Made by a program: the position numbers and the translations under genes. The notes under the pieces are model-generated. The model was given only the letters and a program-made list of their open reading frames with translations. It did not search any database and had not been told where the DNA came from. Below, in pieces: positions 25,263 to 33,991 of a DNA stretch of 64,000 bases (the stretch's first letter is position 1; each line of letters starts with the position of its first letter). The stretch comes from Microvirga flavescens (GTDB lineage Bacteria > Pseudomonadota > Alphaproteobacteria > Rhizobiales > Beijerinckiaceae). The stretch spans positions 434,001 to 498,000 of the forward strand of contig NZ_QMKH01000001.1 in assembly GCF_003290125.1 (NCBI RefSeq), given 5' to 3'.

Positions 25263-25412
25263 CCCGGACACTTCCGGCACAGGCGATGGATGACGATCCA
25301 TCCCCCTTAATCCTCACCGGACAAGCGGAACATTTCCAACGGAGCGGTGCTTGAATCAATTGCGGAGAGAGTGGGCAAAACCGCCTGCACTTTTCCCCGA
25401 TGGAGGTCGATC

Positions 25413-25745
25413 ATGCGTCGTCTCGTTCTCGTCGGTATCGCGTCTCTCGCCACCCTGCCCATCCTGCTCGCGACTGCTTCGGCACAGAACCGGCATGAGC
25501 GCCCGCTCGTCCTGCGGGTGAAGCCGCGCAGTTTCCTCGACCCCGGCACCGTCGTGCCGGTCGGCACCCTGAACCGCTACGCGACGCAAGGAGAGATCTC
25601 CTATCTCACCTCGCCGCCCTGGATCGGCCAGAAGGAGCGTTTCGGCGTGGGCGTCCTGCCCGATCCCATCGGCGGCCCCTTCATCGGCGCGCGCAATCCC
25701 TTCCCGCCGCTGCCGCCCATCGAGAGCACGGGATCGGTTCGCTAG
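25413..25745 (+). CDS. Hypothetical secreted protein
   Basis: The 110-residue product from the ATG at 25413 has a very good Shine-Dalgarno, GGAGG, 6 bases ahead. A signal peptide (MRRLVLVGIASLATLPILLA, cleavage after TASA) precedes a short Pro/Gly-rich mature part (RSFLDPGTVVPVGTLNRYA ... PFPPLPPIESTGSVR). No catalytic motif is visible; similar small secreted proteins of unknown role are common in this order. The TAG stop overlaps a copy of the dispersed TAGAGCATGATC-type repeat. Confidence 0.78.
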   Translation: MRRLVLVGIASLATLPILLATASAQNRHERPLVLRVKPRSFLDPGTVVPVGTLNRYATQGEISYLTSPPWIGQKERFGVGVLPDPIGGPFIGARNPFPPLPPIESTGSVR

Positions 25746-25845
25746 GCATGAGCAGAACAAGAAACCCGGTTGCTCTCCCCGATCATGCGGTCGTTGAAGA
25801 AGTTTGGAGGCTGATCGTGTTTTACGGAGACACGGCCACCCTCTA
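25743..25845 (+). repeat. Dispersed composite repeat A+B, copy 3 (diverged)
   Basis: TAGGCATGAGCAGAACAAG, then CCGGTTGCTCTCCCCGATCA (part A), followed by GGAGGCTGATCGTGTTTTAC and a diverged arm ending CTCTAG (part B). Its first TAG is the stop codon of the preceding gene. Confidence 0.75.
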
Positions 25846-25873
25846 GCCGAAACCGGAGAAGCGCGGCGCGGGA

Positions 25874-26092
25874 TTACCGCTGCGCCGCGTCGATCTTCGA
25901 ATGGGCAAGACGCACGGAATCAGCGGTCGGGCTGTTGAAGGCGGTATAGGCGATGTGCAGGCCGATGATCGGCGCGAAGACGAGCGCCATCATCAGGAGG
26001 ATGACCAGCGCCGATCCCTCGTCGCGATCTTCGACGGATGCGGAATTTGCCGCCTCGTTGCGGCGCGCTTTGAATAGACGGTTGAGGATCAT
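25874..26092 (-). CDS. Small hypothetical membrane protein
   Basis: The 72-residue product from the ATG at 26092 is preceded by GAGGTGA. An Arg/Asn-rich N-terminal half with several charged residues (RLFKARRNEAANSASVED) is followed by one membrane helix (SALVILLMMALVFAPIIG) and a short tail. No family recognised. It stands alone between a repeat and a gene-poor stretch; codon use matches the neighbourhood and the good ribosome site supports it as real. Confidence 0.62.
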   Translation of the reverse strand: MILNRLFKARRNEAANSASVEDRDEGSALVILLMMALVFAPIIGLHIAYTAFNSPTADSVRLAHSKIDAAQR

Positions 26093-26418
26093 GGGCTCAC
26101 CTCTGTTCCGACCGGCCGTCACGGCCTGTCGCGGGTGAGCCCGATCAAGCGATCAGGCGTTCGCGAAGGCCGATGACGGCACGGTCGATCGACTGTGACT
26201 GTCGCTTGGCATGGGGTTCAAAGTTCCTGGTTGACGAGTCGCGGCCCCTTCGGTGCAGCACGACTACACCGGTGAAATGGGCCGATCCGGCGCGCCCGTC
26301 AACCTGAAACTGCGCCTGAGGACAGAGCGTCGCAGCGCCACCGCGCATCTTTTCTGGAAATGAAAAGAGCACCCGTGAAGGGTGCTCTTCGATCCTGCGC
26401 CGATCGTCCTGCCGGGTG
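26093..26418. other. Intergenic region, 326 bases
   Basis: Between the small membrane protein and leuB. It holds the leuB terminator near its right end. GACCGGCCGTCACGGCC at 26111-26127 is a short palindromic stretch. The remaining 200 bases show no convincing gene on either strand. Confidence 0.6.
26365..26392 (-). terminator. Rho-independent terminator of leuB
   Basis: Stem AGAGCACCC/GGGTGCTCT with a 5-base loop; on the minus strand it is followed by TTTTC. It lies 27 bases beyond the leuB stop codon. Confidence 0.85.
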
Positions 26419-27525
26419 TCAGGACAGGGCGTTGAGTTCCTTGACGATGGCATCGCCCATGTCCGTCGTGCTCACCGCGTTCGTGCCGGCGGCGGCGAGG
26501 TCCTTGGTGCGGGTGCCGGAGGCGAGGACGTTGGTCACCGCCTTCTCCAGAAGGTCCGCTTCTTCGGTCAGGCCGAAGGAATAGCGCAGCGCCATGCCGA
26601 ACGAGCCGATCATCGCCAGCGGATTGGCGAGCCCCTTGCCGGTGATGTCGGGAGCCGAGCCGTGCACGGGTTCGTACATCGCCTTGCGCTTGCCGGTCAC
26701 CGCATCTTCCGCGCCGAGCGCCGCGGAGGGCAGCATGCCGAGCGAACCGGTGAGCATGGCGGCGATGTCGGAGAGAATGTCGCCGAACAGGTTGTCGGTA
26801 ACGAGCACGTCGAACTGCTTCGGGTTCTTCACGAGCTGCATCGCCGCGTTGTCGGCGAGCACATGCTCGAGCTGCGCATCGGCAAACTCGGCCTTGTGAA
26901 CGCGCGAGACGACCTGACGCCAGAGAACGCCGGTCTTCATGACGTTGCTCTTCTCCGCCGAAGAGACCTTGTTGCGGCGCTTCTTCGCGAGGTCGAAGGC
27001 GACGCGGGCGATGCGCTCGATCTCGCCCGTGGTGTAGAGCTGCGTATCGACGGCGCGCTGCGAGCCGTCCTCCAGCGTCACGAGTTCCTTCGGCTCACCG
27101 AAATAGACGCCGCCGGTCAGTTCGCGCACGATGAGGATGTCGAGGCCTTCGACCACCTCGCGCTTGAGGGTCGAGGAATCGGCGAGCGCCGGATAGCAGA
27201 TCGCCGGGCGCAGGTTCGCGAAGAGGCCGAGATCCTTGCGCAGCCGCAGCAGGCCCGCCTCGGGGCGCGCCGCATAAGGAACACCGTCCCATTTCGGGCC
27301 GCCGACCGCGCCGAACAGCACCGCATCGGCGGCTTGCGCGCGCTTCATGGCATCTTCGGAAATCGCCACCTTATGGGCGTCATAGGCCGCGCCGCCGACG
27401 AGATCCTTCTCGGTCTCGAACCCGACGCCGCGCTTGGCGAACCAGCCGATGAGCTTCTCGACCTCTTTCATCACCTCCGGGCCGATGCCGTCGCCGGGGA
27501 GAAGGAGAAGCTTGTGCGTTGCCAT
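26419..27525 (-). CDS. leuB: 3-isopropylmalate dehydrogenase
   Basis: The 368-residue enzyme from the ATG at 27525 (GAGGAAA upstream) opens with [17 protein letters not shown]. It has the catalytic Arg/Tyr region ([31 protein letters not shown]), the Asp ligands in [10 protein letters not shown], and [16 protein letters not shown]. It oxidises and decarboxylates 3-isopropylmalate with NAD in leucine synthesis. The other two leucine genes, leuD (31622) and leuC (34708), are on the same strand but separated by unrelated genes, so they are not one operon. Confidence 0.96.
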   Translation of the reverse strand: MATHKLLLLPGDGIGPEVMKEVEKLIGWFAKRGVGFETEKDLVGGAAYDAHKVAISEDAMKRAQAADAVLFGAVGGPKWDGVPYAARPEAGLLRLRKDLGLFANLRPAICYPALADSSTLKREVVEGLDILIVRELTGGVYFGEPKELVTLEDGSQRAVDTQLYTTGEIERIARVAFDLAKKRRNKVSSAEKSNVMKTGVLWRQVVSRVHKAEFADAQLEHVLADNAAMQLVKNPKQFDVLVTDNLFGDILSDIAAMLTGSLGMLPSAALGAEDAVTGKRKAMYEPVHGSAPDITGKGLANPLAMIGSFGMALRYSFGLTEEADLLEKAVTNVLASGTRTKDLAAAGTNAVSTTDMGDAIVKELNALS

Positions 27526-27552
27526 GATGCGGTTTCCTCGATCGAATTTTTC

Positions 27553-27595
27553 ACCGTCATGGCCGGGTCCTGTTCCGGTCATGACGGTGAAGCGT
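27553..27595. repeat. Intergenic palindromic repeat (GTCAT...ATGAC family)
   Basis: ACCGTCATGGCCGGGTCCTG facing CCGGTCATGACGGT upstream of leuB; one unit of the family also seen at 4016. Confidence 0.7.
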
Positions 27596-27663
27596 TTAGG
27601 CGCGAAAGCCTGAGTTTGGCAAGGGTTGCGGCATCGTTCGTTAGGAGAACCCGGCCTTGCGCA

Positions 27664-29409
27664 TCAGATGATGAAGAAGTCGGCGGCGGTCATTTTCAGG
27701 CCCTTGGCGATCTTCATGATCTCGACCGGCTTGATACGGCCGGTGCCGTCGGCATCGTAATAGACCAGCCCCTTCTTGCTGTCGTAGATGATGCGGTCAT
27801 CCGCATCGTGGGCCGCTGAGCCGATCCAGAACGCTTTCTTGTCGAGCTTTCCGGGTTTCGCGATCGTCCCTTTGCCGAGCTTCGGCATGTATTTGTTGTC
27901 GAGCCAGATGGTGTCGTCTTTCACGTTGAAGTCGACGATCCGGTCGAGATTGGTTCTCTTGTTCAAGGCGGCATCGAAAACGAACGTGTCGCGACCAGCG
28001 CCACCCGTCAGCACATCGTTGCCTGCGCCGCCGGTCAAGGTGTTCGCTCCGGCATTGCCGGTCAGCGTATTGTCGAGCGTGTTGCCCGTGAGCGTGAACG
28101 CGCCTTCGCCCGTCACTACCAGATTTTCGAGATGGCTTCCGAGCGCGTAGGAAAACCCGGCGATGATTGTGTCGATACCTTCATTCGCGGCCTCGATAAC
28201 CGTATCGGCCTGATCGACAAAAAAGGTATCGTTGCCGGCGTTGCCGTAAAGACGGTCGGCACCCGCGCCGCCGTCAAGCGTATCGTCGCCCGCGCCACCC
28301 TCCAGCTGGTCGTCGCCCGCCATGCCGAAGAAGGCGGTGCCGGCGGCATCGCCGATGAAATGGTCGGCATACTGACTGCCCTGCAAGGCCTCGATGCCGA
28401 CGTAAACATCCGCGCCGAAGGTGTTGTTCGCGTCAGTGGAGTTCGCCATGTTGGCGTAGACAGCCGATCTTGCGCCATCGAAGACCACGATGTCGTAGCC
28501 GTCGCCGCCGATGAGGCTGTCGTCGCCGTACCCCGCCACCAGCGTGTCGTTTCCGCCGCCGCCATCGAGGGTGTCGTTGCCGTCGCGACCATCGAGCCGG
28601 TTGGCTTCGCCATTACCGATCAGCGTGTCGTTGGCATTGAAACCGGTGACATTCTCCACGTTGACGATGGTCTTGATGCCCTGCCCCGTGTCCTGGGGAC
28701 CGGTGAGGGCGAGATTGATCGTCACAGGCCCGAGATTGCTGACGACGAGCGTGTCCAGACCTGCGCCGCCATCGACGAAATCGTCACCTGCGCCCAGGTC
28801 GACGGATTCGTCCGCCGTTCCGCCGTAGAAGCGGTCGTTGCCCGCGCCCATGCGCACGGTTCCCTCGACCGTGCCACCCGCGCCGTAATAAATGTCGTTG
28901 CCGAGGCCGAACTCGATGTGGCCCTGGATCCGTCCGGCATTATTGATGATGTCGTCCCGATCGCTTCCATAGATGGCGGTCAGGTTCGCGGCCCCGGTGA
29001 TCAGACCGGCGTTGAAAAGCTGCAGCACGCCGGTTGTCGCGATCGCCGCGCCCGTTCCCGTCATGGCGATGCTGCCGTAATTGTTGATGATCAGAAGACC
29101 AGCCGTGGCGCCGAACTCGATTGTGCCTGAGATGGGGGAAGCCGAATTGAGCTTTCCGGTGCGGCCGATGTTGATGGTCGCGCTGGTGGTCCCAAAGAAC
29201 TGGAGCGCGCCGAGATAGGCATCGACAATGCCGTCGATATTCATCCGGACATTTCCGGCGGCAACATTGACGCCGTAATGGGTCGTGTCCCCCACCCGGA
29301 TCGATCCGCCGTCATCGAGCCACAGGGTATCGCCGTCGGCCATTTCAAGGCCGTTGCGCCCGGTGACGTTGATGGAGTTGGCCGTGCTGATGACGTGATT
29401 GGTCGGCAT
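27664..29409 (-). CDS. RTX calcium-binding repeat protein 2 (putative type I secreted)
   Basis: This 581-residue protein starts MPTNHVISTANSINVTGRNG and has no signal peptide. Residues 1-150 resemble a beta-helical passenger of short repeated strands (NNYGSIAMTG, NAGLITGAA). Several RTX blocks follow between about 165 and 500 (GNGEANRLDG, GGGGNDTLVAG, GGAGADRLYG, GGAGNDVLTG). The last 90 residues (IVDFNVKDDTIWLDNKYMPK ... AAHDADDRIIYDS ... YYDADGTG) are the C-terminal domain shared by all four RTX proteins here. Calcium-dependent folding outside the cell after type I export is the usual model. Upstream lies a 10-bp inverted repeat that may be an operator. Confidence 0.88.
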   Translation of the reverse strand: MPTNHVISTANSINVTGRNGLEMADGDTLWLDDGGSIRVGDTTHYGVNVAAGNVRMNIDGIVDAYLGALQFFGTTSATINIGRTGKLNSASPISGTIEFGATAGLLIINNYGSIAMTGTGAAIATTGVLQLFNAGLITGAANLTAIYGSDRDDIINNAGRIQGHIEFGLGNDIYYGAGGTVEGTVRMGAGNDRFYGGTADESVDLGAGDDFVDGGAGLDTLVVSNLGPVTINLALTGPQDTGQGIKTIVNVENVTGFNANDTLIGNGEANRLDGRDGNDTLDGGGGNDTLVAGYGDDSLIGGDGYDIVVFDGARSAVYANMANSTDANNTFGADVYVGIEALQGSQYADHFIGDAAGTAFFGMAGDDQLEGGAGDDTLDGGAGADRLYGNAGNDTFFVDQADTVIEAANEGIDTIIAGFSYALGSHLENLVVTGEGAFTLTGNTLDNTLTGNAGANTLTGGAGNDVLTGGAGRDTFVFDAALNKRTNLDRIVDFNVKDDTIWLDNKYMPKLGKGTIAKPGKLDKKAFWIGSAAHDADDRIIYDSKKGLVYYDADGTGRIKPVEIMKIAKGLKMTAADFFII

Positions 29410-29458
29410 TAAGTGTTCTCCGATGCAGCGATCGATTCGAGGCCCCGATCTATAGGGT

Positions 29459-29499
29459 AAAAGTGAAGTGTGTACGAGATAACATAACGCTTCACTTTT
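29459..29499. promoter_or_regulatory. Perfect 10-bp inverted repeat upstream of RTX gene 2 (candidate operator)
   Basis: AAAAGTGAAG and CTTCACTTTT are exactly complementary and separated by 21 bases, 50-90 bases upstream of the RTX start on the minus strand, in an unusually AT-rich stretch. The spacing (about three helical turns between centres) suits a dimeric regulator or a DNA loop. The position is right for control of the RTX gene or of a gene on the other side; the regulator is unknown. Confidence 0.5.
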
Positions 29500-29598
29500 G
29501 ACTTTCTACCCTCCCCCGCAGCGATCTTGCTGCGCGGCCCGGTTATTGGCTGTTCGAAGACTTTTACGGCGCGACTGGTCTGCCGTTTTCCGCAGGGC

Positions 29599-30225
29599 TC
29601 ACGCCGGCCTTCTGGTGAAGGCGAGCGCGATGCCGAAGGCGATCATGATCGAGCCGGAGAGGCGGTTGAACCAGGTCAGCACCGGACCGGTGCGCGCCAG
29701 CGCGCCGAGACGCCGCCCGAGCAGGGCGTAGAGAACGACGGCGACGACCTCGAGAAGAAGGAAGGTCGCGCCCATCACCAGAAAGCTCGCGCCATAGGCG
29801 TTGAGATCGAGAAATTGCGGAAAGAAGGCCGTGAAGACGAGAATGGCCTTCGGATTACCGATGGCTGTCCAGAATTCCTGCGCGACGAGAACTGAGAGCG
29901 GCTGCGGTGAGGATGCTTCCTTCGCTTCGATCCCGCCGGTCCTGGCGGTCCGGAGGATCTTGATGCCGAGCCACACGAGATAGGCGGCCCCGACCCATTT
30001 CACGACCGTGAAAGCCACCTCCGACGCGGCGAGAACGGCCCCAAGGCCGACGGCCGTCAGAAGGATCATCAGCGCGAAGGCCACGAGCCGGCCAAGCGCC
30101 GCGAGCGCCGCCGACCGCACCCCGTAGCGCATGCCGTAAGTGACCGACAACAGGTTGTTGGGGCCAAAGGCGAGGTTGATGGCAAAGCAGGCCGGGGCAA
30201 ACAGCAGATAGACGTTCCAGGCCAT
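29599..30225 (-). CDS. LysE family translocator
   Basis: The 208-residue membrane protein has six hydrophobic segments. Features typical of LysE/RhtB exporters are seen: the N-terminal INLAFGPNNLLSVTYGMRYG, KWVGAAYLVWLGIKILR near the middle, and AIGNPKAILVFTAFFPQFL. These proteins export amino acids or derivatives; the substrate is unknown. It is a monocistronic gene between RTX gene 2 and the transglycosylase, all on the same strand but with separate spacing. Confidence 0.9.
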   Translation of the reverse strand: MAWNVYLLFAPACFAINLAFGPNNLLSVTYGMRYGVRSAALAALGRLVAFALMILLTAVGLGAVLAASEVAFTVVKWVGAAYLVWLGIKILRTARTGGIEAKEASSPQPLSVLVAQEFWTAIGNPKAILVFTAFFPQFLDLNAYGASFLVMGATFLLLEVVAVVLYALLGRRLGALARTGPVLTWFNRLSGSIMIAFGIALAFTRRPA

Positions 30226-30266
30226 GCTTCTTCGTCCTTGGCTCTCAGGCAGGGACGCTCATGAAA

Positions 30267-31460
30267 CTACGCCCGGCGCAACGCTTCAAGAACCTTCCCA
30301 CCGGGGCGGCCGCGTTGTTCGAGGCCGATCTGGCGCTCCACGTCCTTGATGGCGTCGCGGGTCTTACTCCCGATCTTGCCATCCGGTTCGCCCACATCGT
30401 AGCCGCGCGCCGTGAGCAGGCGCTGCAATTCGCGGCGCTCGGCGCGGGAGAGCGGCGGATCGTCCGTCGGCCAGGCGGTGCGGATGCCGGGCAGGCCCTT
30501 CAACCGGTCGCCGAGAAGCGCGATGGCGAGGCCGTAGGATTCGGCGGCGTTGTAGGAATAGACCGCATCGAAATTCTTCGTGACGATGAAGGCGGGACCG
30601 TTGAGGCCCGCCGGCGCGATGATGCCTGCCGGATAGTCGCCCGAGAGCGGACGTCCATCGATGCGGGTGACGCCCATGCCCGCCCAGGCGGACAGGGGGC
30701 GCTTCGATTTGCGGCCGAGAAGGTTGGCGCTGAAGCTTGCAGGCAGGCGCACCTCATAGCCCCAGGGCAGGCCATTCGTCCAACCCGCCTTCTTGAGGAA
30801 GTTGGCGGTGGAGGCCAGCGCATCGGGAACGGACGTCATGATGTCCCGGTGCCCATCGCCATCGCCGTCCACGGCGAGGCGCTGGAAGGTCGAGGGCATG
30901 AACTGGGTGTGGCCGAAGGCCCCAGCCCAGGAGCCGCGCAGGTTCGCCGGATCGATATCGCCGTCCTCGACGATCTTGAGCGTCGCCATCAACTCGCCGG
31001 TGAAGTATTCGCGCCGGCGCGAGGCGTAGCAGGAGAGCGTCGCCAGCGACTGCACCAGCGGACGTCCGCCGATATCCTTGCCGAAGTTGGATTCGACGCC
31101 CCACACGCCCGCGATCGCATAACGGTCGACCCCGAAGCGCGCCTCGGCGGCGGCGAGCGCCTGGCCCCATTTGCCAATGGCGGCCTTGCCGTCCTGCACG
31201 CGTTCATCGTCCACGAGCGCGGTCAGGTAATCCCAGATCGGCGTCTTGAACTCCGGCTGGTTGTCCATGAGTTCGAGAATCTTGAAGTCCGGCTCGATGC
31301 CGCGCGCGGCGCGGTCGAACGCCGCACCGGAAATGCCTTTTCCCGCCGCCTGCGCGCGAAGGCTCGATAGGCACGAACGGAAATCAGCCTGCGCAAGAGC
31401 GGGCGAGGCGATGCTGAGCGCCGCAACCGCGAGCGCGAGGGAGGAGAAAGAACGGATCAT
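30267..31460 (-). CDS. Lytic murein transglycosylase (MltB/SLT2 type) with peptidoglycan-binding domain
   Basis: The 397-residue protein starts with a signal peptide (MIRSFSSLALAVAALSIASP, cleavage after ALA). The SLT2 domain spans about residues 27-320, with the catalytic Glu in AGVWGVESNFGKDIGG and GAFGHTQFMPSTF. A C-terminal helical peptidoglycan-binding domain (ERRELQRLLTARGYDVGEPD, residues 330-395) follows. It cleaves murein glycan strands to 1,6-anhydro ends in the periplasm. No lipobox Cys is present, so it is soluble rather than a lipoprotein. Length and order match alphaproteobacterial homologues. Confidence 0.94.
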   Translation of the reverse strand: MIRSFSSLALAVAALSIASPALAQADFRSCLSSLRAQAAGKGISGAAFDRAARGIEPDFKILELMDNQPEFKTPIWDYLTALVDDERVQDGKAAIGKWGQALAAAEARFGVDRYAIAGVWGVESNFGKDIGGRPLVQSLATLSCYASRRREYFTGELMATLKIVEDGDIDPANLRGSWAGAFGHTQFMPSTFQRLAVDGDGDGHRDIMTSVPDALASTANFLKKAGWTNGLPWGYEVRLPASFSANLLGRKSKRPLSAWAGMGVTRIDGRPLSGDYPAGIIAPAGLNGPAFIVTKNFDAVYSYNAAESYGLAIALLGDRLKGLPGIRTAWPTDDPPLSRAERRELQRLLTARGYDVGEPDGKIGSKTRDAIKDVERQIGLEQRGRPGGKVLEALRRA

Positions 31461-31515
31461 GCCCCGACTGTGCGGGGAATTTGGTTAAGATTAAGGAAAA
31501 GCAGCGCTCAAGCTG

Positions 31516-31612
31516 CCATCCCGGGGCCGCAAAGCGGAGCCCGGGACCGCTCAACCGGATAAGTGCTCGTCTCGTCACACGATTCCGGATCGCCTTTCGG
31601 TGTCCGGAATGA
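31516..31612. repeat. Intergenic palindromic repeats upstream of the transglycosylase
   Basis: CATCCCGGGGCCGCAAAGCG facing GGAGCCCGGGACCG, and a second short palindrome GATTCCGGATCGCC...GTCCGGAATGAC. Same GTCAT/ATGAC-flanked family as at 4016. Confidence 0.65.
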
Positions 31613-31621
31613 CGCGGCAAT

Positions 31622-32224
31622 TCAAGCCCAGGCGCGCTCGCCGAGCTTCTTCTCGAAACTGTCGATGGCGGGGGCCTTCTGCATCGTGAGGCCGATATCG
31701 TCGAGGCCGTTGAGCAGGCAGTGCTTGCGGAAGGGGTCGAGATCGAAATGGATCTTGCCGCCGTCGGGGCCGCGAATTTCCTGGGCCTCGAGATCGACGG
31801 TAAGCGTCGCGTTCGAGCCGCGATCCGCATCGTCGAAGAGCTTCTCGAGGTCTTCCGGGCTCACCGTGATCGGCAAAATGCCGTTCTTGAAGCAGTTGTT
31901 GTAGAAGATGTCGGCGAAGCTCGTGGAGATCACGCAGCGGATGCCGAAATCGAGCAGCGCCCACGGCGCATGCTCACGCGAGGAGCCACAGCCAAAGTTG
32001 TCGCCCGCGACCAGAATCTTGGCGTTGCGATACGCCGGCTTGTTGAGCACGAAATCCGGGTTCTCCGACCCGTCTTCCTTGAAGCGCATCTCGGAAAAGA
32101 GGCCGGTGCCGAGCCCCGTGCGCTTGATCGTCTTCAGGTACTGCTTCGGGATGATCATATCGGTGTCGATATTGATGATCCGCAGCGGCGCCGCGACGCT
32201 TTCCAGCACGGTGAACTTGTCCAT
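31622..32224 (-). CDS. leuD: 3-isopropylmalate dehydratase small subunit
   Basis: The 200-residue subunit from the ATG at 32224 (GGAAGG upstream) begins [20 protein letters not shown]. It shows the LeuD signatures [16 protein letters not shown] and [17 protein letters not shown]. With LeuC it isomerises 2- to 3-isopropylmalate using an iron-sulfur cluster held by LeuC. LeuC is encoded 2.5 kb away on the same strand, separated by five small or unrelated genes. Confidence 0.96.
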   Translation of the reverse strand: MDKFTVLESVAAPLRIINIDTDMIIPKQYLKTIKRTGLGTGLFSEMRFKEDGSENPDFVLNKPAYRNAKILVAGDNFGCGSSREHAPWALLDFGIRCVISTSFADIFYNNCFKNGILPITVSPEDLEKLFDDADRGSNATLTVDLEAQEIRGPDGGKIHFDLDPFRKHCLLNGLDDIGLTMQKAPAIDSFEKKLGERAWA

Positions 32225-32436
32225 GACCTTCCATCCCTCCCCGGGAATTTCTCGCTTGTCGCCGCCTCTTAGCAAATTGTGCTCTCGTCCCGCAATGCGA
32301 AAGGACGCCTCAAGGCCCGTTCTTCAAGCGTCCGGCTCACCGAAACTTGATCTGACCTGGCCTTCAAGCCCGCCGAGGCGCGGGATAGAGCAAGCGTGAC
32401 CATGACAACGACCAGCGGACCGGAAGGGCTTCTGCG

Positions 32437-33417
32437 ATGACCATCGACATGACACGCCGCACCCTGCTCAGCCTCGCCGGAGCCTCCTCCTTAAGCGTCG
32501 CCGCTGTCGCTGCGGCCCGGGCCGAGGGAACGGCGGCAGGGGCGGCGAGCAGCGTCGCGGGCCCGACCTTCGCGAACCGCACGCCGATGCGGATCGGCAT
32601 GGTGACGCTGAAGGTTCGTGCCATCGAGCCGACCACGAATTTCTACCGCGACGTGATCGGCCTGACCGTGATGGAGCGTTCAACGAGCGGCGTCCGTCTC
32701 GGCGCGGGCGGCGTGCCACTGGTGAACCTCGAATTGCGGGCCGGAGCCGCCGAGGAATCCCCGCGCGCGGCGGGGCTCTACCACACCGCTTTTCTAATGC
32801 CGACCCGCAAGGACCTCGCGCGCTGGCTCGTGCATGTGGCGCGAAACCGCGTTCCGCTGACAGGCTTTGCCGACCACCATGTCAGCGAGGCGGTCTACCT
32901 CGACGACCCCGAGGGCAACGGCGTCGAGGTCTATTCCGACCGCGAGCCGGACCTCTGGCGGTGGAACGCCGGGTCGGTGACGATGGGCACGGACCACCTC
33001 GACGTGGACGGTCTCCTGCAACTCACGGACCCGCGCGTGAGCAACTACGCGAAGGCCCCCGAGGGCCTGCGCATCGGCCACATGCACCTGCGTGTCGGCA
33101 ATCTCGAACAGGCGGACGCATTTTATCGCGGCATCATCGGGCTCGACCCGACCCGGCGCGGCAACGGCGCGGCGTTCCTCTCCTCAGGACGCTACCACCA
33201 TCACCTTGGCCTGAATGTCTGGCAAAGCGAGGGAGCCGGCAAACGCGACGAAGCAGCCACCGGCCTTGCCTGGTTTTCGCTCAACATCGAAACGCCGGAC
33301 CTTCTCGCGATGCAGGAAGAACGCCTGAAGAAAGCGGGCGTGCAAGCTTCAAGCGTTGCGGAAGGTTTCGAAGCCGCCGACCCGTGGGGAACGCGAGTGC
33401 GGCTTGTGAAAGTTTGA
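32437..33417 (+). CDS. VOC-family (glyoxalase/extradiol dioxygenase-like) protein with Tat signal
   Basis: The 326-residue protein begins with a twin-arginine signal (MTRRTLLSLAGASSLSVAAV, cleavage after ARA). Two VOC modules follow: residues 48-165 (MRIGMVTLKVRAIEPTTNFY ... YLDDPEGNGVEVYSDRE) and 205-325 (IGHMHLRVGNLEQADAFYRG ... GRYHHHLGLNVW ... FEAADPWGTRVRLVKV). The arrangement resembles CatE-like catechol 2,3-dioxygenases. His and Glu metal ligands are present (H in GHMHL, E in GVEVYS). A Tat signal would place this cytoplasmic-type enzyme in the periplasm. Reaction unknown. ATG preceded by GGAAGGG. Confidence 0.85.
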   Translation: MTIDMTRRTLLSLAGASSLSVAAVAAARAEGTAAGAASSVAGPTFANRTPMRIGMVTLKVRAIEPTTNFYRDVIGLTVMERSTSGVRLGAGGVPLVNLELRAGAAEESPRAAGLYHTAFLMPTRKDLARWLVHVARNRVPLTGFADHHVSEAVYLDDPEGNGVEVYSDREPDLWRWNAGSVTMGTDHLDVDGLLQLTDPRVSNYAKAPEGLRIGHMHLRVGNLEQADAFYRGIIGLDPTRRGNGAAFLSSGRYHHHLGLNVWQSEGAGKRDEAATGLAWFSLNIETPDLLAMQEERLKKAGVQASSVAEGFEAADPWGTRVRLVKV

Positions 33418-33470
33418 CGCCTCGGGACGCAGTGCCGATACCCACTGGGTCAACCGCTGAGACGCGATCC

Positions 33471-33842
33471 TCAGCGACCCATTTCCCGGTAATAATGAAG
33501 ATTGGGATAGCCCGCCGCGGTGCAGGCAGGCGGTCCTTCAAAACATGGCGGCCAGAGTTCGGGAGAGCCCGGATAAGGCTCGGCAAAACCGTATTCCGGT
33601 CCTGACCCAATTGCGCCCGTCACACCCTCATCGTACGGACCCGGCCCATAATACGGCACTCCGCTATAGTAGTACCCGTTATAGTAGTGGTAGCGAGCAG
33701 CCGGACGGTAGGGGCGCACAGCATGAGGCGCATATGGTCTTTGGTAGACCGATCCGTCTTGCGCCTCCACTCGCCCTGTCCCCGATAATATGAAGGCCGC
33801 CCCAAGAGCCGCCGCCAAAGCGGCAAAATGCATCTTGCGCAT
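33471..33842 (-). CDS. Tyr/Pro-rich secreted protein of unknown function
   Basis: The 123-residue product from the ATG at 33842 has a signal peptide (MRKMHFAALAAALGAAFILS, cleavage near VEA). The mature region is rich in Tyr, Pro and Gly (RYHYYNGYYYSGVPYYGPGP) with two Cys near the end (PPCFEGPPAC). Such Tyr-rich small secreted proteins are frequent in Hyphomicrobiales and lack known function. GAGGA lies ahead of the start. It is convergent with the VOC gene. Confidence 0.75.
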   Translation of the reverse strand: MRKMHFAALAAALGAAFILSGTGRVEAQDGSVYQRPYAPHAVRPYRPAARYHYYNGYYYSGVPYYGPGPYDEGVTGAIGSGPEYGFAEPYPGSPELWPPCFEGPPACTAAGYPNLHYYREMGR

Positions 33843-33952
33843 GGCGTTTCGTCCTCTTCGAATTCGAGGACGAAACGCCTCCCGACAGACTCGCGTTCCC
33901 CCGTTAAGGCGGAACGTGCTCTTACTCACCGGAGTGTGAACCCGATTATCTT

Positions 33953-33991
33953 TAGAGCATGACCAGAACGAGCGGAAACGGTTGTTCGCTA
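33953..33991 (+). repeat. Dispersed repeat A, copy 4 (truncated)
   Basis: TAGAGCATGACCAGAACGAG then GGTTGTTCGCTAG. The element ends at the CTA that forms the TAG stop of the minus-strand metallopeptidase gene. Confidence 0.7.

Noticed and set aside
28010-28870. Regular short repeats resembling a CRISPR array
   Set aside because: They are RTX nonapeptide codons (27-base periodicity, GGxGxD), not direct repeats with unique spacers.
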